NCBI GenBank assembly: GCA_022818765.1
Contig: CP063810.1
Coordinates: forward strand, 327,533 to 391,532
Origin: Bordetella sp.
GTDB lineage: Bacteria > Pseudomonadota > Gammaproteobacteria > Burkholderiales > Burkholderiaceae_B
DNA length: 64,000 nucleotides
Direction: 5' to 3'
The translations under genes were made by a program, and so were the position numbers. Shown here one piece after another: positions 51,729 to 61,282 of the stretch. The number at the start of each line of letters is the position of its first letter. Position 1 is the first letter of the stretch. The notes below the pieces were generated by a model. The model saw nothing but the letters and a program-made list of their open reading frames with translations. It ran no database searches and was not told where the DNA came from.

Positions 51729-51768
51729 GAGTTAATAAAATATTTATTATAAAATATTTTATTAACTC
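51729..51768. repeat. Perfect 17-bp AT-rich hairpin
   Basis: Arms 51729-51745 and 51752-51768 are fully complementary with a 6-base loop ATTATA. It lies 62 bases after the thioredoxin-like gene and 37 bases before the zinc-ribbon gene, so it could end the first transcript. No T-run follows directly. Confidence 0.55.
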
Positions 51769-51805
51769 GTAAAATTCAAATATATTTTGACATTGATTTC
51801 TAGCT

Positions 51806-51970
51806 ATGATTCCAAGTATTGAAACAAAATTCTCCTGTCCAACTTCAAAAACAGATTTGTGGAATATGCATCCTCGAATTTTTTTGGAATTTGACAATGC
51901 AGGGTATGCAAAATGTCCATACTGTGGAACAGTATTTCAGAAAAAAGAAAAAGATTCAGTAATTTATTAG
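51806..51970 (+). CDS. Small zinc-finger protein (zf-CHCC family)
   Basis: A 54-residue protein too short for many gene finders. It reads MIPSIETKFSCPTSKTDLWN, then HPRIFLEF and AKCPYCGTVF. Cys11, His22, Cys37 and Cys40 form the CHCC zinc site. The pattern matches the bacterial relatives of the NDUFS6 subunit of complex I (zf-CHCC), widespread in proteobacteria as stand-alone proteins of unknown exact role. Both the spacing and the HPR-FL and CPYCG motifs are typical. It sits between the thioredoxin-like gene and galU. Confidence 0.85.
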   Translation: MIPSIETKFSCPTSKTDLWNMHPRIFLEFDNAGYAKCPYCGTVFQKKEKDSVIY

Positions 51971-52156
51971 TAACGGATATTTTATTTCAATAGCAAAAAA
52001 CTAACTTATCGAAATATTATGATTTATGCTCAAGAACAAATAATATCTTTAATTTTAATAAAAGATTGTTTGTTAAACTTAGTTAATTAAATAATTGTTG
52101 GGTTGAACACAAAAAATTTTTAATTCTTGATCTTTCTTAAAAAACTTAAATACAAT

Positions 52157-53005
52157 ATGGATACAGTTCGAAAAGCCATACTACCGGTAGCAGGAATGGG
52201 AACCAGATTATTACCGATAACAAAAGCCATACCCAAAGAAATGCTACCAATTATAGATAAACCATTAATACAATATGCAGTTGAAGAAGCTATCTCTTCA
52301 GGAATTACTGAAATTATTTTCATAATAGGATCTCATGGACAAATTGTAAAAAATTATTTTGGTTCAGATATTCAATTGCAAAAAAATCTTATTAAAATTG
52401 GTAAACATCATCTTATAAAACTTATTCAAAACGTTATGCCAATGCATATTAATTGCAAATATGTATTTCAAGAATTTCCATTGGGATTAGGCCATGCTAT
52501 ATTGCTAGCAGAAGAAGAAATTGGAAACAATCCTTTTGCTGTATTGCTTGTTGATGATTTGATTGATTCCGATCCACATCCTCCTGTTTTAAAACAATTA
52601 ATAAATATAGCAATTTCGAAAAAAACAAATGTGATTGGTATAGAAGAGATTATGCCAATACATACAAATAGGTATGGAATAGTATCAATCAATAAAACAA
52701 ATCAACAGGCAGAGAAAATAATTAATATTATTGAAAAACCAGATATTAAAGATTCACCTTCTAATTTAGCAATAGTAGGACGTTACATTTTTAACCCTAA
52801 AATTTTTTCGCATTTACAAAATGTAAAACCTGGTGTAAATAATGAAATCCAACTAACTGATGGTATTGTTTCACTTATTAATGAGCAAGATGTGTATGCA
52901 TATCGATATAATGGATCAAGATATGATTGTGGTGATATAAATGGGCTTTTTCAAGCAACAATATCATATGGAATGAAATATCATGGTTTGTTAAACAAAA
53001 TCTGA
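52157..53005 (+). CDS. galU: UTP-glucose-1-phosphate uridylyltransferase
   Basis: From the ATG at 52157 (MDTVRKAILPVAGMGTRLLP) the enzyme has 282 residues; an upstream TTG frame adds ten non-conserved residues. The nucleotide-binding loop VAGMGTRLLPITKAIPKEMLP, the LVDDLIDSD metal site and the closing NGSRYDCGD are the GalU marks. It makes UDP-glucose for surface polysaccharides. It is convergent with the CtaG-like gene, two bases apart. Confidence 0.95.
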   Translation: MDTVRKAILPVAGMGTRLLPITKAIPKEMLPIIDKPLIQYAVEEAISSGITEIIFIIGSHGQIVKNYFGSDIQLQKNLIKIGKHHLIKLIQNVMPMHINCKYVFQEFPLGLGHAILLAEEEIGNNPFAVLLVDDLIDSDPHPPVLKQLINIAISKKTNVIGIEEIMPIHTNRYGIVSINKTNQQAEKIINIIEKPDIKDSPSNLAIVGRYIFNPKIFSHLQNVKPGVNNEIQLTDGIVSLINEQDVYAYRYNGSRYDCGDINGLFQATISYGMKYHGLLNKI

Positions 53006-53007
53006 AA

Positions 53008-53829
53008 TTAGTATTTATTTTCCAATTTGCCTTTTTTAGATAAGTTCATAAAAATTTTCAAAGCAATTAACATTCCAATAACTTCGACAAAAGCAGCAGG
53101 AATCCAAATTGTAAGGCCACCTATAACCTGATCTGTTTGTTGTGTAATATTGGTAGCACGTCCGCATAATTCAAATAATGGATATAGATCATATTCTGAA
53201 AAAGCAATTATTGCTCCTACAATCATTTGCGGAATCATCGTTAAAACTGGAGATATGACTCTAAATCCAGGAGACATAACTGATGGTGGGCTAATTCGAT
53301 TATCTAATATAATATTCCAATACATAACTCCGCTAATTACAACAGACCAATTCATAAGTCGATATAAACGCCAATCTAACATTGAATAAAATTGAACCGA
53401 TGGAACTAACCATATTAATACTAGAAATGTAAACAAAATTGGGACTAGCATTTTATGTGTTAATAGTTTAATTAAACTACAACCTAAAAATGTAAATTTA
53501 AAAAAATTGCGAATTTGAAAACGAATTTTCATTGATAACCCAGATCTTATTATAGGGCCTGGAACTGAAATTATAAATAATAGTGGACCAATATGATGTA
53601 GAACTAGATGTTGTATACGATGAATAAAAAATACTCTCTCTGCATAATAATCTAATTTGCTATGCAAAGCTAAATATAGTAAAGCTATACTCATCCAAAA
53701 AAATGTTTTTCGTGTTATTGAAATCTTTCTAGTTTTTTGGCCTTTAATGAAAAGAACAATAATTATAAAAAAAATAACAATTAAAGATGGAGAAAACTCC
53801 CAAGGTATAAACCATAATAAACTATTCAT
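53008..53829 (-). CDS. CtaG (caa3-type) cytochrome c oxidase assembly protein
   Basis: The 273-residue protein has about seven hydrophobic helices. The conserved histidine-rich turn RIQHLVLHHIGPLLFI (about 71-86), the VPGPIIRSG segment, the NWSVVISGVMYW helix and the MSPGFRVISP loop match the caa3_CtaG family. These membrane proteins are needed for assembling copper-containing cytochrome oxidase. This is a different family from the periplasmic Cox11/CtaG. Function is inferred from family; it suggests that the cell keeps an oxygen-reducing oxidase. Confidence 0.8.
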   Translation of the reverse strand: MNSLLWFIPWEFSPSLIVIFFIIIVLFIKGQKTRKISITRKTFFWMSIALLYLALHSKLDYYAERVFFIHRIQHLVLHHIGPLLFIISVPGPIIRSGLSMKIRFQIRNFFKFTFLGCSLIKLLTHKMLVPILFTFLVLIWLVPSVQFYSMLDWRLYRLMNWSVVISGVMYWNIILDNRISPPSVMSPGFRVISPVLTMIPQMIVGAIIAFSEYDLYPLFELCGRATNITQQTDQVIGGLTIWIPAAFVEVIGMLIALKIFMNLSKKGKLENKY

Positions 53830-53859
53830 TGAAAATTAATAAATTTAATTTCTAACAAA

Positions 53860-54201
53860 TTAAGAACATTCCAAATCTAAATTTCCAAATTGAATATAAT
53901 TTACATTGGGATTGTTTCTCAAAATTTTGGTTTGTAAATCCAATTTAGAACGCAATTTTATTGGATAATTAACTGTAATATACGCTGCAGCTAAACCCTT
54001 TTCTTGAGAACGATGAATCGTAAATTTAGTAATATTTAATCCTGCTTCTGAAAAATCCAAACAAATTTGTTCTCGAAGATTATTAATAGATTTATCTGCA
54101 CATACAATAGAAAAATGCGAAATAGTGCTAATTCGGTTTATACATCGGTTGCGAGTTATTCCAGAACGACGCAAAAACAAGTCAAATAAACGCATATACA
54201 C
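53860..54201 (-). CDS. Possible MgtC/SapB C-terminal domain fragment
   Basis: A 113-residue frame with a basic start (MRLFDLFLRRSGITRNR) and an alpha/beta, ACT-like pattern: ISHFSIVCADKSINNLREQI, AGLNITKFTIHRSQEKGLAAAYI, then NPNVNYIQFGN at the end. It resembles the cytosolic C-terminal domain that follows the membrane part of MgtC/SapB proteins. The helices that normally make up the first 130 residues are absent, so it is either a remnant or a stand-alone domain. It follows upstream of the CtaG-like gene on the same strand. The assignment is weak. Confidence 0.35.
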   Translation of the reverse strand: MYMRLFDLFLRRSGITRNRCINRISTISHFSIVCADKSINNLREQICLDFSEAGLNITKFTIHRSQEKGLAAAYITVNYPIKLRSKLDLQTKILRNNPNVNYIQFGNLDLECS

Positions 54202-54594
54202 CCTTCTTTCTACTAATCAAAAATATAAGAAAGATTTACTCTGAATGCATTATTAGAAAATATAGAAAAGCAATATATGCTGTAATATACAAATATTTTC
54301 ACAGAGAAAACAAAGATAAATTACTTTCAGCAATATTTCTTTGTGAAGATTAATTTAAATTGATGCAATATTGAGAATGTGCGATTCTAACATGATTTTA
54401 AAAAAATTAAATGTTCAATATCCTTTTACATTTAATAAATATGTAATTTTTCTTAAGTTAAATAAAATATTAAATATTATTAAATTAGATAAACACTTTA
54501 ATTATCAATAAATCTTTTGATTGATCGATATTAACAAATCAACGTATTCGGAATAATTTAAAAAATATTAATTATTTCATTAAAATTCTTAAAA
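54202..54594. other. Divergent spacer before pepP (393 bp)
   Basis: AT-rich and non-coding. TTCACAGAGAAA (54298-54309) and TTTCTTTGTGAA (54336-54347) pair over 12 bases with one G-U and a 26-base loop. No remains of the missing membrane half of the MgtC-like frame were found. Confidence 0.35.
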
Positions 54595-55941
54595 ATGATG
54601 AAAGATATAAATATTTATGCTAATAGACGAACAAAACTAATGAATAAAATTAACGATTTAGGAGGTGGTATTGTTATTATCTATAATTCGCCAAAATACC
54701 AGCGCAATGCAGATATATACTATCCATATCGACATGATAGCGATTTTTATTATTTAACTGGATTTTCAGAACCTAATGCATGTTTAGTATTAATTGTATC
54801 TGATCAATATCAACGATCTATTTTATTTTGCCGTTCTAAAGATTTCATCAAAGACATGTGGGAAGGACCTGTTTATGGACCAAATATAGCAGCAAAATTA
54901 TTTGGATTTGATGAAGGATATTCGATTCAAGAATTAAATAAAATGATTCCAAATATGGTTTTGAATAAAAAATCAATATATGCGAAATTGTATTCTATAA
55001 ATAATAAAAACATATTGCAACAAATCCAATTTTGGATTCACACTGCTAAAAAGGAAAATTCTAGTGAAATAACTTTACCAACAAGCTTATGTGATATCAG
55101 TTATTTATTATCTGATATGCGATTAATAAAAGATCACAATGAGATTTCTATAATTCGCAAATCTGCAAATATTGCTGCATCTTCGCATATACATGCTATG
55201 TTAAATACTAAACCTGGTATGCATGAATATGAAATCGAAGCAGAAATCACTTATCAATTTCGACGCCAAGGAGCATCGTCAATTGCATATGATAGTATCA
55301 TTGCTTCTGGAAAGAATGCATGTACAATACATTATTCAACAGGAAATTCTATATTGTGCAATGGTGATTTAATTTTAGTTGATGCTGGATGTGAATTCAA
55401 TAGTTATGCTTCAGATATTACAAGAACATTTCCTGTAAATGGAAAATTTAACAATGTTCAACTAGCTTTTTATGAAATCGTATTATCTGCGCAAAAAGCA
55501 GCTATTGAAAAAATTATTCCTGGTAAAAAATATAATGAAGCGCATGAAGCTGCAGTAAAAATATTGGCTCAAGGTATGTTAGATGAAAAACTTTTAACAG
55601 GTAGCTTAGATGGTATTATTGAATCTCGCGAGTATCTTAAATACTATCCGCATAGTACTAGCCATTGGCTAGGTCTAGATGTTCATGATTGTGGAAATTA
55701 TAAAAAATTATCGTCAAAAAATGAAAATAATTTTTCTACTTGGCGTGAATTAAAGGAAGGTATGGTTTTAACAATTGAACCTGGACTCTATATAAATCCA
55801 AATCAAAATATTCCTAAACATTTTTGGAATATAGGAATCAGAATAGAAGACACAGTTATTGTAACGAAAACAGGTTATGAGCTTATAACTAGGGATGTTC
55901 CAGTAGAACCTTATCAAATTGAAGATTTAATGAAAAGATAA
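54595..55941 (+). CDS. pepP: Xaa-Pro aminopeptidase P
   Basis: The 448-residue metallopeptidase has the N-terminal creatinase-like domain (YRHDSDFYYLTGFSEPNA) and the pita-bread catalytic domain. Metal ligands are in LVDAGCEFNSYASDITRTFP, HSTSHWLGLDVHD, LTIEPGLYI and GIRIEDTV. It removes N-terminal residues next to proline. It lies directly before ubiH, the pairing known from many proteobacteria. Two adjacent ATG codons open the frame. Confidence 0.95.
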   Translation: MMKDINIYANRRTKLMNKINDLGGGIVIIYNSPKYQRNADIYYPYRHDSDFYYLTGFSEPNACLVLIVSDQYQRSILFCRSKDFIKDMWEGPVYGPNIAAKLFGFDEGYSIQELNKMIPNMVLNKKSIYAKLYSINNKNILQQIQFWIHTAKKENSSEITLPTSLCDISYLLSDMRLIKDHNEISIIRKSANIAASSHIHAMLNTKPGMHEYEIEAEITYQFRRQGASSIAYDSIIASGKNACTIHYSTGNSILCNGDLILVDAGCEFNSYASDITRTFPVNGKFNNVQLAFYEIVLSAQKAAIEKIIPGKKYNEAHEAAVKILAQGMLDEKLLTGSLDGIIESREYLKYYPHSTSHWLGLDVHDCGNYKKLSSKNENNFSTWRELKEGMVLTIEPGLYINPNQNIPKHFWNIGIRIEDTVIVTKTGYELITRDVPVEPYQIEDLMKR

Positions 55942-56018
55942 CGAGGAAGTGTGTTTCCTAAAACATTCTTGTTTTTAATATAAATATACTTAAATTAAAT
56001 GAGCAATTAATTTAATAT

Positions 56019-57218
56019 ATGAGTAACCGAGTGTACAGAATGATTAATCATAACTTTGATGTTGTCATACTTGGAGATGGTCCCGTTGGCCAAATTTTAG
56101 CATTACTTTTAGCCAAAATTTCTCAAAATCCACAACTTATTGCCTTAATAAAAAATCCTTTATCTAAATCTAAATTTTCTTTTAAAAGTAAATCGATTAT
56201 TGATGATTCTCGTGTTTTAGCTTTAAATTATGGCAGCTTAGCTTTATTGGAATCTTTAAACATTGAATTGAAATATTTTTGTGAAATTAAGCATATACAT
56301 ATTTCACAATATAATAAATTTGGTCGATGTATTATTAATAGTGAGGATTTTGGATTATCAAATTTGGGAAATGTTGTAACATATAATCATTTATGTTCTA
56401 TTTTAGAAAAATCAATCGCAAAGTGTGGAGTTACAATATTAAATCAATCATCTGAAAAATATTTCACTCAACAAAACATCGATGCATTTTATGTGAAACT
56501 AAAAGATTTAAACATCTCATCTAGAATTGGCATAAAATGTGATGGGACTATTTCAGATGGTATGAATACATTAAAAAATAATCAATATGCACTTGTTACT
56601 ATTATAAAAGCAGATTTACCATGTAATTATTACGCATGGGAACGATTCACTAGCAATGGACCTCTGGCATTATTACCATTTCCTCAAAGACAAGGGGTAT
56701 ATTCTGTAATTTGGTGCGGAACATTCGATAATATTAAATATTTACATGAATTGGACAGAAAACATTTTTCAGAAATTTTAAACAAAACATTTGGTTATCG
56801 TCTTGGTCGATTTGAATGCGAGGAAAACAAGCAGATGATTCCTTTAATTTCAAATGTTTGTCAAAATCTAGTTTTGGATAGATTAGTTATTATTGGAAAT
56901 TCTGCCCAAATATTGCACCCAGTAGCAGGACAAGGATTAAATCTTGGATTTCGTGATGCGGGTTGTTTATCTGAATGTTTAAAAGATTGGTTTCGAAATG
57001 TTGAATCTAATCCCTTACCTTTATTGCAATCTTTTAAACAATCACGTAATCTTGATCGGAAATTAACTATTAACATTACAAACTTTTTACCATATATATT
57101 TTCTACGAAATTATTTCCTATTGAATATGCATGCGGAATGGCCTTAATGATGTTAGATTTAATTCCTTCTCTTCGAAAGATTTTTTTAAAACATTTTTTA
57201 GTTGGATTTCGTTATTGA
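56019..57218 (+). CDS. ubiH: UbiH/UbiF-family ubiquinone FAD monooxygenase
   Basis: The 399-residue flavoprotein has the N-terminal FAD motif VVILGDGPVGQILALLL (about 15-31), the middle DSRVLALNYGSLALLE block and the C-terminal FAD site LVIIGNSAQILHPVAGQGLNL. These are the marks of ubiquinone ring hydroxylases. Which ring carbon it acts on cannot be told from sequence; position after pepP favours UbiH. It works on the same pathway as UbiG. Confidence 0.88.
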   Translation: MSNRVYRMINHNFDVVILGDGPVGQILALLLAKISQNPQLIALIKNPLSKSKFSFKSKSIIDDSRVLALNYGSLALLESLNIELKYFCEIKHIHISQYNKFGRCIINSEDFGLSNLGNVVTYNHLCSILEKSIAKCGVTILNQSSEKYFTQQNIDAFYVKLKDLNISSRIGIKCDGTISDGMNTLKNNQYALVTIIKADLPCNYYAWERFTSNGPLALLPFPQRQGVYSVIWCGTFDNIKYLHELDRKHFSEILNKTFGYRLGRFECEENKQMIPLISNVCQNLVLDRLVIIGNSAQILHPVAGQGLNLGFRDAGCLSECLKDWFRNVESNPLPLLQSFKQSRNLDRKLTINITNFLPYIFSTKLFPIEYACGMALMMLDLIPSLRKIFLKHFLVGFRY

Positions 57219-57377
57219 AATTTTTATTTCTTACAGTGTCAAATATTGTAGATGATGTATACAACAAACTTTTTATGTTTTATTAAAATTTTAATCTTGA
57301 TATAATTTTTCTATTGTTAAATATTATTTAACTGATTCGAATCTAATTCATACTACTTTTTAACTTCCAAAATAAAT

Positions 57378-58961
57378 ATGAAAACAGCCTTACTTTCAGT
57401 TTACGATAAAACAGGTATTATTGAATTTGCAACGATTTTAAATAATCGAGGTTTCCATTTACTATCAACTGGAGGAACAGCTAAACATTTAAGAAATTCA
57501 GGATTGAAAGTGCAAGAAATTTCTGAATATACAGAATTTCCAGAAATTTTGGATGGTCGTCTGAAAACATTACATCCAAAAATTTATGGAGGTTTGCTTG
57601 CTAAACGAGACGAAACTGCGCATTTAAATCTGATTGATTTCTATAAAATGAATTGTATCGATATATTAGTAGTAAATCTTTACCCATTTTTCGAGGAAAT
57701 CAGCAAATCAAGCTGTACACTTATGACAGCTATTGAAAATATCGATATAGGTGGTCCAGCTATGATACGTGCTGCTGCTAAAAATCATGGTTCAAAAGTT
57801 AATGGTGTTACAGTTGTTACTGATCCAAATGATTATGATATCGTACTAAATGATATGGATGTTTTAGGAAACAATTCTCACTCATTACGTTTTAATTTTG
57901 CAAAAAAAGCTTACTTAAAAACCGCATCTTATGATGCTGAAATTTCCTCTTATTTGAGCAGTTTTTCGGAATCTGAACCTGATAAAAATTCAATACCTAA
58001 CCAAGATTATTGGCCTGAAATAATCAATTTGCAAGTTAAAAAGAAAGAAACATTGCGATATGGAGAAAATCCTCATCAAAAAGCAGCTTTTTACTCTAAC
58101 ATAAAACCTTCTATTGGATTAATTTCTAATTTTCATCAGTTTCAAGGTAAAAAATTATCATATAACAATATAGCAGATGCAGATGCAGCTTGGGAATGTA
58201 TAAGAGGTTTTGAAAAACCAGCATGCGCGATAATTAAACATGCTAATCCTTGTGGTGTAGCAATTGGAACAGATTCTTTTGATGCTTATAAAAAAGCTTT
58301 TAAAACTGATCCTATATCCTCCTTTGGAGGAACGATTGCGTTTAATTATAAACTTGATGAAAAGATATTTAAAATACTTAGTGAACAGTTTATTGAAACA
58401 CTTATCGCACCAGATTATGAAAAAAATGTTTTGTTAGAATTGAAGAAAAAAGAGAATATTCGTGTTTTAAAAATTCCTTTAGGAAAAGATCAAAATACTC
58501 TTAATATTAAACAAATAGGGGGTGGTATATTAGTACAAACCCCAGATTTAGAGAATTCATATTATAATATTTCACATGTTGTTACAAAACGTTTTCCTAA
58601 CCAAAGTGAAATAGAAGATTTAAATTTTGCATGGCATGTTTCAAAACACATTAAATCTAATGCTATTGTTTTTTCTAAAAATGGAATGACACTTGGAATA
58701 GGTGCTGGTCAAATGAGCCGAATAGATTCTGTTCGGCTTGCTTGTATTAAAGCTAGAGAAGCTAAACTTTCCTTAAAAGGTTCTGTATTAGCTTCCGATG
58801 CATTTTTTCCATTTCAAGATGGTTTAAAATTAGCAATTTCAGAAGGTGTTTCATGTATAATTCATCCAGGCGGCAGCATTCGTGATAAAGAGATTATTGA
58901 GTTCGCTGATGAAAATAATATAAGTATGTTAATAACTGGTATCAGGCACTTTCGTCATTAA
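57378..58961 (+). CDS. purH: Bifunctional AICAR formyltransferase/IMP cyclohydrolase
   Basis: The 527-residue enzyme has an N-terminal MGS-like IMP cyclohydrolase domain ([41 protein letters not shown]) and a C-terminal AICAR transformylase domain ([50 protein letters not shown]). It completes purine synthesis to IMP. A five-G run at 58518-58522 is intact. The stop overlaps the ruvC start (TAATG). Confidence 0.97.
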   Translation: MKTALLSVYDKTGIIEFATILNNRGFHLLSTGGTAKHLRNSGLKVQEISEYTEFPEILDGRLKTLHPKIYGGLLAKRDETAHLNLIDFYKMNCIDILVVNLYPFFEEISKSSCTLMTAIENIDIGGPAMIRAAAKNHGSKVNGVTVVTDPNDYDIVLNDMDVLGNNSHSLRFNFAKKAYLKTASYDAEISSYLSSFSESEPDKNSIPNQDYWPEIINLQVKKKETLRYGENPHQKAAFYSNIKPSIGLISNFHQFQGKKLSYNNIADADAAWECIRGFEKPACAIIKHANPCGVAIGTDSFDAYKKAFKTDPISSFGGTIAFNYKLDEKIFKILSEQFIETLIAPDYEKNVLLELKKKENIRVLKIPLGKDQNTLNIKQIGGGILVQTPDLENSYYNISHVVTKRFPNQSEIEDLNFAWHVSKHIKSNAIVFSKNGMTLGIGAGQMSRIDSVRLACIKAREAKLSLKGSVLASDAFFPFQDGLKLAISEGVSCIIHPGGSIRDKEIIEFADENNISMLITGIRHFRH

Positions 58962-59508
58962 TGAGAATATTAGGTATAGATCCTGGATTACGAAAAACAG
59001 GTTTTGGAGTAATTGATTCTAATGGTAGTAATATTTCTTATATTACTAGCGGTGCTATATCTATTCCTTTAAATCTTTCTCTACCTGAAAGGCTTAAGAT
59101 CATTTTCGATAGAATCCGTGAAATTTCTAAAGAAGTTCAACCTGAAGTTGCAGCTATAGAAATTATTTTTTTGAATTCGAATCCAAATTCTACTTTGCTT
59201 TTAGGACAAGCCCGGGGGCTGCAATATGTGGATTAGCAGATAGTAAATTGCCTGTATATGAATACACAGCTTTGCAAATTAAAAAAGCTTTAGCAGGTAC
59301 AGGTAAGGCAAAAAAAGAACAAGTTCAAGTGATGGTAAAGAATATTTTATCATTAAACATATCACTGAATTCAGATTCAGGTGATGCTTTAGCATGTGCT
59401 ATTTGCCATGCTCATATTACCCCATTTTTAGAAAAAATCGGAATAAAAGACTCACATATTAGATTGCGAGGAAGAGGTTTATTTAAAGATAGGCGAATAA
59501 TTATTTAA
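58961..59508 (+). CDS. ruvC: Holliday junction resolvase RuvC, one frameshift
   Basis: Two frames make one RuvC. The first has [15 protein letters not shown] with catalytic Asp7 and ends after [20 protein letters not shown]. The second has [21 protein letters not shown] and [13 protein letters not shown] with the C-terminal acidic residues. They part at a five-G run (59214-59218); a sixth G reads [13 protein letters not shown], matching the family's GQARGA segment, and gives about 182 residues, a normal length. RuvC cuts Holliday junctions moved by RuvAB, encoded just downstream. It is coupled to purH by a one-base overlap. Confidence 0.88.
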
Positions 59509-59585
59509 TCAGTTAATTATTTGTACTTTTTTAAATTTGTTAAAATCTAACTTACCTAGTATTTATTTGTATATTATGAGAAAAA

Positions 59586-60170
59586 ATGATTGGACGAATT
59601 TCTGGAATTTTAATAGAAAAAATATCTTCAACATCTATTTGTGTTGATGTCTCAGGATTAGGCTATGAAATAAGCATACCTGAGAATACAAATCTTCCAG
59701 AAATTGGAAAAAAAATTGTTTTATTTACACACTTAGCAATACGTCAAGAAGCTTACATTTTATTTGGATTTAATGAAATTGAAAAACGTGATGTATTTAG
59801 ATTAATAACAAAGGTTACAGGTATAGGTAATAAAATAGCATTATCTATTCTTTCTAATTTATCTCTAGAAGAATTCTATAATGGCATTTTGCATCGAAAA
59901 TTAGAATATTTTACGGAAACTCCTGGAATTGGACAAAAAACAGCTCAACGTTTAATTCTCGAGCTTCATGGAAAATTTAATTTTTCTAATAAGACTCTTA
60001 ATGAAAAAAACCATTTTAATAAAGAAACACAAAACGAAGTTGAAAGTGCTTTACTTAGCTTAGGATATTCAAATAAAGAACTTTCTGAAATTTTAAAAGA
60101 AATACCAAAAGATATATCTTCAGAAGAATGTATTCGTTTTGCACTTAAAAAATTAAGTTCATTATCATAA
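59586..60170 (+). CDS. ruvA: Holliday junction branch migration protein RuvA
   Basis: The 194-residue protein has the N-terminal OB fold (MIGRISGILIEK, VDVSGLGYEI, REDAYILFGF-like), two helix-hairpin-helix motifs (LITKVTGIGNKIALSIL and FTETPGIGQKTAQRLI) and the C-terminal three-helix domain that touches RuvB (ESALLSLGYS). It binds the junction and loads RuvB. It lies 77 bases after ruvC and converges on an NDUFA9-like gene with five bases between. Confidence 0.96.
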   Translation: MIGRISGILIEKISSTSICVDVSGLGYEISIPENTNLPEIGKKIVLFTHLAIRQEAYILFGFNEIEKRDVFRLITKVTGIGNKIALSILSNLSLEEFYNGILHRKLEYFTETPGIGQKTAQRLILELHGKFNFSNKTLNEKNHFNKETQNEVESALLSLGYSNKELSEILKEIPKDISSEECIRFALKKLSSLS

Positions 60171-60175
60171 TTCGA

Positions 60176-61105
60176 CTATGTTTTATTTAAATAAGTTGGT
60201 GCAATGGACTCAAAATTCGAAAATGAGAAATTTAAATCTTTAAGTAATTCAGAATTAGATATTACGCTATCAACGCTGAGAGAATTTAGAATATCTCGTG
60301 ATAAAAAATTTATCCACGGTAAAAACTCGAATAAATAAGCTTGTAAATATTCGAATCTTTTAGAAATTGAATAAATTTTTTTAGGATGACCACTATAAAC
60401 TGCACACAATCTGACAAATTCTTTCAAAGAATAAATTTTTTGTCCTCCAAGTTCATAAACTTTGTTCATTCCAATTTCTGAATCCAAAATATATGAAATA
60501 AAATTTCCTATATCATTAACATATATTGGTTGTATTTTAGTATTCGAAGATACAATTGGAATAAATGGGAGCCATTTTGCTAAATTAGCAAATCTATTTG
60601 TTAATTTATCATTTGGGCCAAATATTAAAGATGGTTGAAGAATGGTCCAACTTTCCTTATTTGAATTTGCAAAAGTTTCATAGATAACTTTTTCTCCATC
60701 TCCTTTAGAACGCAAATACATGCTAGGTCCATTTGAATTTGATCCAATAGCACTAAAATGTAAAAATCGACGTACGCCATATTTTCGGCAAGCTATTGCT
60801 ATTCTCTTTGGCAATTCTACATGTATTTTAAAAAATTCTTCATTGTAAGGCCATTTGTTCTGCTTTCCTGCATACAAAGTCCCAACTAAATTTATAACAA
60901 TATCACTCTCGCTAATAAGTTGCTCCAAAATAATATCATCATAAATATTAGATTCAGTTAAATTTACAGATGGAAAAACTTTAAGGTTTCTTGCTTTATT
61001 ATATTTTCGTATTGGAATTACTAACTGATTCTCACAATTATTTGAAAGCTGAGCGATTAAATTTTGACCGACAAAACCAGTTCCCCCTAAAATTAAGATT
61101 TGCAT
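60176..61105 (-). CDS. NAD(P)-binding epimerase-like protein (NDUFA9 family)
   Basis: The 309-residue protein is an atypical short-chain dehydrogenase with a Rossmann motif LILGGTGFVGQNLIAQL (3-19), VINLVGTLYAGK and the SAIGSNSNGPSMYLRSKGDGE segment. It fits the complex I NDUFA9-like group found in many proteobacteria; the catalytic YxxxK is present only loosely as YLRSK. Its exact role in bacteria is not established. It lies on the opposite strand between ruvA and ruvB, splitting what is usually a ruvAB pair. Confidence 0.8.
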   Translation of the reverse strand: MQILILGGTGFVGQNLIAQLSNNCENQLVIPIRKYNKARNLKVFPSVNLTESNIYDDIILEQLISESDIVINLVGTLYAGKQNKWPYNEEFFKIHVELPKRIAIACRKYGVRRFLHFSAIGSNSNGPSMYLRSKGDGEKVIYETFANSNKESWTILQPSLIFGPNDKLTNRFANLAKWLPFIPIVSSNTKIQPIYVNDIGNFISYILDSEIGMNKVYELGGQKIYSLKEFVRLCAVYSGHPKKIYSISKRFEYLQAYLFEFLPWINFLSRDILNSLSVDSVISNSELLKDLNFSFSNFESIAPTYLNKT

Positions 61106-61282
61106 AATTTTTCCTCCGTTTCCATCTCATGCCAAATATTTTTCATCTTTTCAGACTCATCTCTATCTGTAAAAATGGTAAAGTACCTTATAATTTACTA
61201 ATTAAACTAACATAGCTACCTAAATTTTGATAGTTTCTTTAAATTTAATGCAATCTTAATTATTATAAAGTTGTACTATACA

